Assembly (NCBI GenBank): GCA_015350385.1
Contig: WNKI01000002.1
Coordinates: 2,473,700 to 2,537,699 of the forward strand
Source of the DNA: Aculops lycopersici
Lineage: Eukaryota > Arthropoda > Arachnida > Trombidiformes > Eriophyidae
Direction: 5' to 3'
Length of the DNA: 64,000 bases
The notes under the pieces are model-generated. The model was not told the origin of the DNA. It saw nothing but the letters and a program-made list of their open reading frames with translations, and ran no database searches. Below, in pieces: positions 10,328 to 18,066 of the stretch. Position 1 is the stretch's first letter. Every line of letters begins with the position of its first letter. A program made the translations under genes and the position numbers.

Positions 10328-12067
10328 ATGCCACCCAGAAGACCTAAACATCCTCAGGAGCCTCACGATACTGAGGGGCAACCAAAGCCACAGCCCAAAG
10401 CCAAGGAGCCAAAATTACCGGCAAAAGCGAAGGAGTCCGCAATACCCAAGGAGCCCAAACCCAAGGAGCCTAAACCCAAGGAGCCTAAACCCAAGGAGCC
10501 TAAACCGAAGGAGCCTAAACCGAAAGAACCTAAATCACAAGCTAAAGCAACTGGTCCTGACGAGGTTGATGCTTTAACGAAAGAGCCAAAAACAAAAGAA
10601 CCCGAATTACCACCAACGCCGCCTGCTTTTATTGTTTACAGAAGCAAAGATGGATTAAAGCTCATTAAATCTTTCGAAGAAGACAAGCCAGTGTGTGGTG
10701 AGGAAATCAAACTCGCGGTAACTGAGGATAAGAACAATCGAATAGAGGCTGCGGTTTGTAGTGAGGACGGCGAGTTGCTAGCTTGGTGTGATAATCTTAC
10801 GATCAAGTGCATCAGACTTGAGGACCAGAAGATCATATTCGATCAGCCAAACACTTATAAAAGCAACTGCTTGATGATTTCACCCAAGTCCAGCTATATA
10901 GTCTCATACAGTACGATGAGCGGCGGCGACAACCTCCACTTCTGGGATATCGGTACGCAGCAGCATCTAAGTGGCATGCCATTCAAGAAAGCCACAGCTT
11001 GGAAGCCAACATTTAGCATGACTGAGGACATATGTTTACAGCATCTAAACAAAGAGATACATCTGTACGCCGGTGGAAAGTTTGACGTTCCAAAACAAAA
11101 GATTGGGCACATCAAGATTGACGATTTTAGCCTGTCATCAGCCTCACTCTACGAGTCGACCTATCAGCATGTTTACGCCAAACGAATCAAGAATAAGAAT
11201 CACCACATTGCCACTTACACGGCAGGAACCAAGGGTCAGCCGTCTATTGTTAAGATTTACAAATATCCAAACATGACTGATTGCATAACTAACAAAAGTT
11301 TCTTCAAGATGGCCGACAGGGTTAGATTTAGTTGGTCACCGTCGGGCAATTCGCTTTTATTGACGTGTCAAGCCGACTTTGACAAGACTGGCAAATCTTA
11401 TTATGGAGAGCAATCGCTTAACTTTCTTAGCGTTAAAGGAGAATCCTATTTTGTTAAATTGCCTAAGGAGGGAACAATATCTCACATTGAGTGGTATCCC
11501 AACTGTGATCAAGACATGTTTGTATGCGTTTATGGTCTTATGCCAGCCAAAGTTTCCCTGTTCAATCACAAATGTGAGGTTGTCTTCAATTTCGGAGACG
11601 AGGGCTCATTCAACACGGCCTCATTTAGTCCATTTGGAAACATACTAGCCGTTTATGGTATTGGCAACCTGGCTGGCCAACTCTGTATTTGGAACTTTGA
11701 GAAGAAGAAAATGATCGCGAGCTGGAAGGTACCTGAGACCACTGGTCTCGAATGGTGCGGAGATGGCCAGCATATATTGACTTGCACCACAACACCCAGA
11801 CTAAGGGTAGGCAACGGTCTAAGGGTGTGGCACTACACTGGTAGTCTATTGCATGAACAAATTGGAAGCAATGATCCAGCTCAGAATCTCGAAATTTATG
11901 ATATCAAGTGGCAGCCGAAGCCGGGAAAGTATAAGAAACCTAAGTGCGACGGGAAGGGTTCCAAAATGCCCAACTTGATTAGTCAGTCCAAGTTGAGCAA
12001 GTACCAAGCGTCGGCTGGAAAATACGTGCCTCCATCACAGAGGATGGCCCAATTAAGTGTGAAATAA
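10328..12067 (+). CDS. EIF2A: Eukaryotic translation initiation factor 2A (eIF2A)
   Basis: Single-exon protein of 579 residues. From about residue 100 it follows the eIF2A beta-propeller: NKSFFKMADRVRFSWSPSG, then TGKSYYGEQSLNFL, VYGLMPAKVSLFNHKC, NILAVYGIGNLAGQ, then TPRLRVGNGLRVWHYTGSL. These blocks match the vertebrate protein in order. eIF2A is a cytosolic WD-repeat factor linked to eIF2-independent delivery of initiator tRNA and to non-AUG or stress initiation. Two features are odd. The N-terminus carries a Lys-Pro-Glu repeat (about residues 40-67). The protein also ends shortly after the propeller with SAGKYVPPSQRMAQ, where vertebrate eIF2A has a long charged helical C-terminal tail. 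The start has a CAAAATG context. Confidence 0.9.
   Translation: MPPRRPKHPQEPHDTEGQPKPQPKAKEPKLPAKAKESAIPKEPKPKEPKPKEPKPKEPKPKEPKPKEPKSQAKATGPDEVDALTKEPKTKEPELPPTPPAFIVYRSKDGLKLIKSFEEDKPVCGEEIKLAVTEDKNNRIEAAVCSEDGELLAWCDNLTIKCIRLEDQKIIFDQPNTYKSNCLMISPKSSYIVSYSTMSGGDNLHFWDIGTQQHLSGMPFKKATAWKPTFSMTEDICLQHLNKEIHLYAGGKFDVPKQKIGHIKIDDFSLSSASLYESTYQHVYAKRIKNKNHHIATYTAGTKGQPSIVKIYKYPNMTDCITNKSFFKMADRVRFSWSPSGNSLLLTCQADFDKTGKSYYGEQSLNFLSVKGESYFVKLPKEGTISHIEWYPNCDQDMFVCVYGLMPAKVSLFNHKCEVVFNFGDEGSFNTASFSPFGNILAVYGIGNLAGQLCIWNFEKKKMIASWKVPETTGLEWCGDGQHILTCTTTPRLRVGNGLRVWHYTGSLLHEQIGSNDPAQNLEIYDIKWQPKPGKYKKPKCDGKGSKMPNLISQSKLSKYQASAGKYVPPSQRMAQLSVK
10447..10532 (+). repeat. 15-bp coding tandem repeat (Pro-Lys-Glu-Pro-Lys units)
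   Basis: A 15-bp unit close to CCCAAGGAGCCTAAA repeats about six times inside the eIF2A N-terminal coding region, giving a periodic KEPKP peptide. The inner copies are nearly identical and the last two differ by synonymous changes (CCG for CCC, GAA for GAG), which suggests recent slippage followed by drift. Confidence 0.85.
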
Positions 12068-12068
12068 A
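12063..12068 (+). terminator. Possible poly(A) signal of eIF2A
   Basis: An AATAAA overlaps the stop codon of eIF2A (GAAATAAATC). It is the only canonical hexamer seen close to the stop, but so short a 3' UTR would be unusual, so the real signal could be a variant further downstream. Confidence 0.3.
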
Positions 12069-12200
12069 TCAAAATTACTCATAACTTATCCCACAAACTT
12101 GAGACCAAACCAACATTAAAAACAAGCGAGCTATTTTTGTAGGTTAAACGCCGAGAAGGAGGAGAAGAGAAAGATGAATCTTTTCGCCTAGTCCGCAACG

Positions 12201-13562
12201 TCAGCCGGTGGTTAATAATCTTAGCAGTTGAGTTTCATCTAAACCCGGACAAATATTGTCTATATCTCTGAAATCTTGTTCATACCGTTGGCAGCGCGTT
12301 ACATCACCGTGCAAGTTATTGTGATGGTCTTTGGATGCTTCGTCACCTGTTTCATAGTCGTCATTCGTTGATTCGTGGATTGTAGTGGGATTTTGTTTCA
12401 AAAAACTGTGCTCCCTCAACGATTTGTAACCTCCACTTTTAACATCGTCCTGGGCTCCTAATCTCTCGTTAGGTACAATTCGAAGCAACGAATCAATTAG
12501 ATCACGTGCGTCTGGGTCGAATCCGTCAGGATATCCATAGTCTAGAGCTTGGATTTTTTGATAAATTAGATACTCGTTTGGCCCATTGAATGGCATCACA
12601 TTGGTTATCATTTGATAAACAATAACCCCAAGCGCCCACAGATCAGACTTGTTACTTGCTAACCGACTTCTCAGCATCTCTGGCGAGACGTATTGAGCGG
12701 TTCCAACAAAAGAGTCTCGCCTCTTTGTGATATCAGCCGCAGTTGGCTGCAGCGGCGGTGGTGGTGATTCTAATATCCTAGGTTCTCCCTCATTATGGGC
12801 TGGTATATTTTGTTGCTGTTGATCCCGATTTTGGTCTTGATCCTTGTAAATTTGAGCCGAGCCAAAATCTGTAACTAGTATATCCATAAGGTCACTTAAT
12901 AGTAAATTCTCTGGTTTCAAGTCGCGATGAACAATACCTAACTTGTGCATATGTTCCAGTGCATCCACAAGTTGCGATGTAAACTTCCTTGCTAGTTGTA
13001 AACTTAGCGGATTTTGTTGCATATAAGCTAATAGTTCGCCATTCTCCGCATAGGTCATTACAAAGAAGAGTCGCTCCACATCTTGAAAGGTGCAATGTAA
13101 CTTAATGAAATGCTTATTTGGATGCTGATTGAGTAAATTCATTATCTCCTTCTCCCTCATGATGGCGGCCTGTTTGCCCTGTCGCTTGATGTGTAATTTC
13201 TGGCATACTTTAATCGCATATTTGCGAATCTTTGCTGGTGTTCCTGTTCGTGTTAGTGGTTGTTGTGGTGGTGGATGCTGTTGCTGTTGATGCCTCGTGC
13301 CGACCCCTTGTGAACTATTTGCATCACTTGAATCTGATTCCAAATCAGTGCCACTCTCATTTTGAGAGTTGTTTGGAGTTGAATATGTGGTTACGTTTGC
13401 TATAGTAGTCAAAGATGCACTTGTAACATCTGCATCTACAGCCAAATAAACCGACGAAAAGGAACCCTCACCAAGAAGCCGAATAAACTTGTAGTCCTTG
13501 GCGGTCCTCTTTCGCATCATTCTTGCTGAGCTGTGGTCTGAGAGGTGACCTCTCTTTGCCAA
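12201..13562 (-). CDS. 3-phosphoinositide-dependent kinase 1-like kinase without PH domain
   Basis: Single-exon AGC-type Ser/Thr kinase of 453 residues. Visible elements: glycine loop GEGSFSSV (31-38), beta-3 lysine K118 (YAIKV), helix C REKE (136-139), HRDLKPEN (212-219), DFG (232-234), activation-loop SFVGTAQYVSPE (284-295; S284 is the PDK1 autophosphorylation-type serine) and SDLWALGVIVYQM. The SFVGTAQYVSPE and NEYLIYQKI signatures point to PDK1, the master kinase that phosphorylates Akt, S6K and other AGC kinases. Two low-complexity insertions are present, one between beta-2 and beta-3 (about 43-110) and one in the activation segment (about 240-280). PDK1 normally has about 550 residues with a C-terminal PH domain; here the protein stops about 100 residues early and no PH domain follows. 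It may be a divergent paralogue. Confidence 0.8.
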   Translation of the reverse strand: MAKRGHLSDHSSARMMRKRTAKDYKFIRLLGEGSFSSVYLAVDADVTSASLTTIANVTTYSTPNNSQNESGTDLESDSSDANSSQGVGTRHQQQQHPPPQQPLTRTGTPAKIRKYAIKVCQKLHIKRQGKQAAIMREKEIMNLLNQHPNKHFIKLHCTFQDVERLFFVMTYAENGELLAYMQQNPLSLQLARKFTSQLVDALEHMHKLGIVHRDLKPENLLLSDLMDILVTDFGSAQIYKDQDQNRDQQQQNIPAHNEGEPRILESPPPPLQPTAADITKRRDSFVGTAQYVSPEMLRSRLASNKSDLWALGVIVYQMITNVMPFNGPNEYLIYQKIQALDYGYPDGFDPDARDLIDSLLRIVPNERLGAQDDVKSGGYKSLREHSFLKQNPTTIHESTNDDYETGDEASKDHHNNLHGDVTRCQRYEQDFRDIDNICPGLDETQLLRLLTTG

Positions 13563-13988
13563 TTATAGTCACAGAAAAGAATAGTATCACTCTGCTACCT
13601 TTATTCTCGTATCTTGGCCATGTGTAAATTTTGTCTCAATTGTGTGGTATAATAGATGGTACTTGTGCGCCATTTTGTAAACTCCACCAAAACAAGTGAC
13701 AATGCTAATCGACGCACGGCAGACTTGCACTGTTAGCAGCCTAGTTTTGTGTGACTGCCGCTTGTGATAGCTCAGCGCCCCTCTGTCTACCAAGAGACTT
13801 GAACGATGTTCGCTCCTTAAGCGGCCGCCGAACGGGCCGAGTGTAAACAATGTGCGTAACACACTGCAAAGTTGCCACGAGCATCTGTTATTATCCATCG
13901 ATTGGCACCCAGCAAATATTCTACTACATTATCATATAAACTGGTTACACAAGATTGTATAGTTAAAGGATGACAACTGTGAACTATT
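13563..13988. promoter_or_regulatory. Divergent promoter between PDK1-like and NUP42
   Basis: This 426-bp spacer lies between two divergent start codons and should hold both promoters. No gene and no obvious core motif was recognised. Confidence 0.4.
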
Positions 13989-14660
13989 ATGCCAGCAGTT
14001 TGTAGATTCTATTTGAAAGGTAACTGTCGCTACGGGAGTAATTGCAAGTTTGAACACCCAGGCGAAAACGATTACTATGAGGACGAAGTAGATCCAGCTT
14101 ACAGTCGACAACAGAACCAGTATCAGCAATCTAGCACACCATCCTCTGGTGGATTCAGTTTTGCCAAGGCACTAAATCAAATCTCGAGCACTCCAGCTCA
14201 AGCCTCATCGCCATCGTCTGGTGGTTTTAGCTTCATCAAGACATTGCAACAAACTAGCCCCCAGGTTCCCCAACCGCATCTGTCGTCCCATTTCAATTCT
14301 GGAGGTTTCAGTTTCACTCAAGCGATTCAAGCTCACTCACCACCCCAGCAAAATCCATTCAACAACTTTACCCATAATTTCAGCACCAACTCTTTCAATC
14401 AACAGAGTAACAACTCGTTTAGCTCCTTCAATAACTCAAATACGTTCAATAATTTCAGCAGCCCCACGCCGGCATTCAACTCATTCAACAATAGCATCCC
14501 TGAGGTTCCCATGCAGGACAACTTGACAACAAATCAGCAACAGAAAGTCCAACAGCAATTAGATATCGATCTAGTAAGAGAGGAAATACTTGCCTTCGAG
14601 GCTGTCAAGTTTGAGTTCCGTCGTATTCCTATCAGAGCCCCACCCAAGATATACCATTAG
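13989..14660 (+). CDS. NUP42: Nucleoporin NUP42 (CCCH zinc finger, FG-like repeats)
   Basis: A protein of 223 residues. The N-terminus is a CCCH zinc finger (CRFYLKGNCRYGSNCKFEH, residues 5-23). Three SGGFSF-type repeats follow, then an Asn/Phe/Ser-rich region with NSF and NNF motifs. The C-terminal segment (EEILAFEAVKFEFRRIPIRAPP) resembles the Gle1-binding tail of vertebrate NUP42. NUP42 sits on the cytoplasmic face of the nuclear pore and helps Gle1 and DDX19 release exported mRNA. It is shorter than the human protein (about 420 residues), mainly through fewer FG repeats. The stop is 33 bp before the ATG of SF3B5 on the same strand, so the two may share a transcript. Confidence 0.8.
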   Translation: MPAVCRFYLKGNCRYGSNCKFEHPGENDYYEDEVDPAYSRQQNQYQQSSTPSSGGFSFAKALNQISSTPAQASSPSSGGFSFIKTLQQTSPQVPQPHLSSHFNSGGFSFTQAIQAHSPPQQNPFNNFTHNFSTNSFNQQSNNSFSSFNNSNTFNNFSSPTPAFNSFNNSIPEVPMQDNLTTNQQQKVQQQLDIDLVREEILAFEAVKFEFRRIPIRAPPKIYH

Positions 14661-14693
14661 ACTAAATAACCCAAGCAGGTATACGAAACTATC

Positions 14694-14948
14694 ATGGACA
14701 GTCAGCTTGAGCACTTGCAGCTTAAACAAGTGGGCACTGGTCACCCAGACCTAACACCTCACAAATTTATGGTAAATCAGCATCGTGATACTATCAACAC
14801 CTACCTAGCTCGCCACGACATGCTCTCCTACTTTGCAACGGCCCAGGGTGAGTCCGTGGCGAGAATCAAATTTGACTTGAAGAAAAAACTCGTCCAACCT
14901 TGTGGACCAGAGCCTATACAAAAATCACTAGACGAAGGCGACATGTGA
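14694..14948 (+). CDS. SF3B5: Splicing factor 3B subunit 5 (SF3b10)
   Basis: A protein of 84 residues, the normal size for SF3B5 (86 in human). It aligns along its whole length: SQLEHLQLKQVGTGHPD, then VNQHRDTINTYLARHDML, YFATAQGESVARIKFDL and LVQPCGP. SF3B5 is the small subunit packed inside the SF3B1 superhelix of the U2 snRNP and also occurs in SAGA. It begins 33 bp after NUP42, so any separate promoter would have to lie within NUP42 coding sequence. An AATAAA follows 23 bp after the stop. Confidence 0.95.
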   Translation: MDSQLEHLQLKQVGTGHPDLTPHKFMVNQHRDTINTYLARHDMLSYFATAQGESVARIKFDLKKKLVQPCGPEPIQKSLDEGDM

Positions 14949-14970
14949 GAGGAATGGTATTTGTAAAGAT

Positions 14971-14976
14971 AATAAA
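14971..14976 (+). terminator. Poly(A) signal of SF3B5
   Basis: A canonical AATAAA lies 23 bp after the SF3B5 stop and just before the convergent FBPase stop at 15015. It probably serves SF3B5, and also NUP42 if the two are co-transcribed. Confidence 0.6.
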
Positions 14977-15014
14977 GTTTAGTTCAGTCTAACTTGACTG
15001 GCTCTAGGCGCCGT

Positions 15015-16025
15015 CTACTTGGCTCCTAACTTAATGTACTCTTTCATAATGTCGTCCACATCCTCAGTGCTACCGATGAAAATAGGGGTTCGCTGATGTA
15101 TAGAAGTTGGCTTAATGTCTAGGATGTGGAGGTCAGGCGAAGCCATTGCCTTGCCCCCCGCCTTTTCCATTATGTAGGCCATTGGATTGCACTCGTAAAG
15201 TAACCTGAGCTTTCCATTAACAGCATCGCTAGTCTTCGGATACATGAAGATACCTCCATACTTGAAGGTTCTATGCATATCGGCCACCATGGAACCAACA
15301 TATCGACTAGAGTATGGTTTTCCACCTGCCTCTTGTGGATACTTCTTCGAGTGTACATAAGCTCGCATTGCCTCGTCCCATTTGGCGTGGTAGCCTTCGT
15401 TTACACTGTAAATTTTGCCCCTCGAATTAACTCGAACATTTGGCTCTGTTAGAATGAACTCGCCGATGGCTGGATCCAACATGAAGCAGTGAACCGAATC
15501 GTTGATGGACAAAACAATCACTGTTGCCGAACCATAGAGCGCATAGCCGGCAGCCACAATATCTCTCCCAGTTGGCAGCTCCTTACTGCCTTGCTCGTGC
15601 CGATAAACGGCAAAGATACTGCCGATACTAACTGAGGCCTCAATGTTTGACGACCCATCGAGAGGATCAAAGGCAATCAGGTATTTACCTGCTTTGTCCT
15701 CCTCGATATCGATGATTTTTTCGTTCTCCTCGCTGATTATCATGTGGGTCGTGTAGGAGGCCTTGAGCATGTTGATAAACAATTCGTTCGACAGAACATC
15801 CAATCGCTTTACCTCCTCGCCTTGGACATTGACCGTGTTGGCCAAACCAAATAGATTTGTCATGCCAGCCTTACGTACGGCCGACGAGACAGATTTGATG
15901 GCAGTTTGGAGGGCATTTAGTATAGTGGTCAGCTCGCCGGTGGCCGAGGGATACTTGCGTTGCTCGCCAATGAGGAACCGAGTGAGTGTCATACAATTGG
16001 TATCGATAGCGACAGGCGATGTCAT
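15015..16025 (-). CDS. FBP1: Fructose-1,6-bisphosphatase
   Basis: Gluconeogenic enzyme that hydrolyses fructose-1,6-bisphosphate to fructose-6-phosphate. The chosen start, MTSPVAIDTNCMTLTRFL, gives 336 residues, the normal family size; a further 58 codons of open frame upstream to 16199 encode nothing family-like. Visible motifs: the metal-binding DPLDGSSNIEASVSIGSIF block, GYALYGSATVIVLS, VNEGYHAKWDEAM, KYGGIFMYP and the FBPase signature GKLRLLYECNPMAYIMEKAGG (reported here in overlapping pieces: GKLRLLYEC, CNPMAYIME, EKAGG). The catalytic metal ligands and the substrate lysine region are present. It converges on SF3B5 with 66 bp between the stops. No intron was found. Confidence 0.95.
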   Translation of the reverse strand: MTSPVAIDTNCMTLTRFLIGEQRKYPSATGELTTILNALQTAIKSVSSAVRKAGMTNLFGLANTVNVQGEEVKRLDVLSNELFINMLKASYTTHMIISEENEKIIDIEEDKAGKYLIAFDPLDGSSNIEASVSIGSIFAVYRHEQGSKELPTGRDIVAAGYALYGSATVIVLSINDSVHCFMLDPAIGEFILTEPNVRVNSRGKIYSVNEGYHAKWDEAMRAYVHSKKYPQEAGGKPYSSRYVGSMVADMHRTFKYGGIFMYPKTSDAVNGKLRLLYECNPMAYIMEKAGGKAMASPDLHILDIKPTSIHQRTPIFIGSTEDVDDIMKEYIKLGAK

Positions 16026-16395
16026 CTTGATTTTTGTGTTTATTTCAATTAGATTTAATTGGTTTGGTTGCTCAAAAGTTTCAATTAAAATAATCCAATT
16101 ATTTAGGATATAAAAACGAATAGGAGATCTAGTCAAATGTGACTGAACTCGCGATTTAACGGAGAGATCGAGATGGTTTTGAGCGACCGGCCAAAGCAAC
16201 AGCAGTCGAGATGGAAAACAACACCAACAAAAACCTCGACGACAACGACGGCGACGCTTTCTCTCGTTTCCATGAGGATCGACTCATTAGCGTCGCTCTT
16301 TCTGTTGCTTTTGCATTAGTGACGCGAACTAATCAGATATGAGGAAAAAAGTATATCGCTCAAAATATCTAGCAAATGTGCAGCTCAACCACTCG

Positions 16396-16436
<41 letters not shown>

Positions 16437-16657
16437 GTCGTCGTCGTCGTCGTGTGTACGTACGTACGTACGTACGTACGTACGTAGTACGTACGTACGT
16501 ACGTACGTACGAACGTAACGTACGTACGNNNNNNNNNNNNNNNNNNNNTTTGTCGATTAGTAGTACGACGAACGTAATACTAGAGTATAGTAGGAAAAAG
16601 GTAAAGTATACGCTCAAACTAATACTAGTCAATAGTGCAGCTCACCACTACGTCGAA

Positions 16658-16692
<35 letters not shown>

Positions 16693-17566
16693 GCCGGGGA
16701 TCTGCTGAGTTGATTCCTCGACGTACAATGAGATCATGGCAACAATAGCAGTTGTGAATTTACATAGATCTCACCAAAGAGAGAAGTAAGTGACATAGGC
16801 GTTTATCTCGGATTGCAGTGCTAAATTTTATTGAACTAAAGCGCGTAACAACATCTATACTTTAGCTAAAGTAGTTGGCTACACGGAGCTACTGGACCGT
16901 CTATCAGTCCATCTACTTCTAGTTTCTAGTTTCTAATTTCTAGTTTCTGGTTCTAGATCTCGGCGGCGGTGCAATGGTAGCGACGACTCGGAGCCACCAA
17001 CGGCAGCGAGCTAACTGGACTAGCTGCGCATTACGATGGCCAATAGATCGAGAGTGTAGCGAGACGCATGAGAGCTTAGTTCGCCACTGTCCAGTGTTGC
17101 AAATGCAAAACCATCAGTAATGAATGTTCCTCGAGAAAGTAATTAGATTGATGTCTCTAGTGTGCACGATCTTATCAACGCGTAACATCATAAATCTCTC
17201 CTGCTTTATGGTTGTTGTGATTGTGTACTTTCATTCGGGTTACTAATCGATCTAGCCTGTAGCTTCCGGTTTCGGTCTCATTACACTTTGCTCCCTCCCC
17301 CAAACTGCAGCCCCTCTTATCGAAACACCTTAACACCTTGCCCTTTGCCTATGTCCTTTCTTAATGTTGCCCTCCTTCTCCACTGCCTTCACTGCCTCCC
17401 CTGATTCCCCTTTACACAAGTTCAAGTACTTGAAAGTCAGGCCTCTAAGCTTAACATTTGACATGTGACCCCTTCACCTTAATCAACAACAACCACTTGT
17501 TGTCGGTATTGGTGTTGTTGTTGTCTTGATGACCGTTGATTGTTGTTGTTCATTTCGTGCGCTCCC
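16026..17566. other. Intergenic microsatellite-rich stretch with an assembly gap
   Basis: Upstream flank of FBPase and downstream flank of DH31. It contains (CT)n, (CGT)n and (ACGT)n arrays, a 20-N gap at 16529-16548 and a second (CT)n near 16661-16688. The open frames that cross the gap and the arrays are artefacts of repeats. Around 16920-16955 there is a short TTTCTAGTTTCTA repetition. No gene was seen. Confidence 0.7.
16400..16688. repeat. Compound microsatellite (CT)n-(CGT)n-(ACGT)n with a 20-N gap
   Basis: A (CT)n run at 16400-16432 passes into (CGT)n at about 16433-16453, then (ACGT)n to 16528, then 20 N, then another (CT)n at about 16661-16688. The fixed-length N run marks an assembly break, probably caused by the array itself. 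The true length is unknown. Confidence 0.9.
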
Positions 17567-18066
17567 TTATCGGCGGCCTGGTCCGTTGGCAAAGCTCGCG
17601 GCCGACAGGCCCATCAAGTGTTTGCCCGCTTGACTTCCCGAATAACCACGCGAGATTCCCAAGTCGAGTCCGCGTTTTTGGGCGCTATAGTGATGGGAGG
17701 AGAAGGAAGTATAAAGAGATTTTACACATATTGGAGGTTAGATATTTGAGTTTTATTCAAGTGATGAGTGAAAGATGAAATATATGACACTCACCTCTGA
17801 GCTTGCATGTCAACGCTTGCCGAGTATATGATGCTGCGCAATAAACTCTCCAAAACCCTTGTCACCAACTCGGGATTCTCAACCACAGCTAAAGTGACCG
17901 AGGATTTACCTGACGTTTGGTCAATGGCGTCCACTAAACTCATTGCCTGCGAGCTTGGCGCTAGAGTTAACAGAAGCACTAAAGCCGCAACGAGACATAG
18001 GGAGCTGAGGAAGACATTGTTTCTCTGCATTGTTCCCGTTTGTTGTTTCTTGTTTAAGGATTGCAT
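17567..18066 (-). CDS. DH31: Diuretic hormone 31 (calcitonin-like) neuropeptide precursor, two exons
   Basis: Exon 1 is 18066-17795 and exon 2 is 17684-17567. The 110-nt intron has GTGAGT and CACTATAG borders, and the spliced frame encodes 129 residues. A signal peptide is visible (MQRNNVFLSSLCLVAALV onward, ending near PSSQA); the internal Met at residue 13 may be the true start. A spacer leads to a dibasic KR cleavage site. The mature peptide then begins GLDLGISRGYSGSQ, continues KHLMGLSAASF and ends ANGP. It is exactly 31 residues and is followed by GRR, the amidation and cleavage signal, and the stop. This matches arthropod DH31, a secreted amidated peptide that signals through a calcitonin-type GPCR in fluid balance and gut or circadian physiology. 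Exon 2 is too short and mixed to be found as a plain open frame. Confidence 0.95.

Noticed and set aside
10302..10577. Plus-strand frame overlapping the eIF2A start
   Set aside because: A shadow of the repeat-rich eIF2A N-terminus in another frame (SLNPRSLNPRS-type translation of the 15-bp repeat).
16026..16199. 58-codon upstream extension of the FBPase frame
   Set aside because: It encodes no family-like residues, and the internal Met at 16025 gives the normal FBPase length and N-terminus, so the extension is treated as 5' UTR.
16369..16708. Open frames crossing the N gap
   Set aside because: They are translations of (CT)n and (ACGT)n arrays with unknown residues at the gap.
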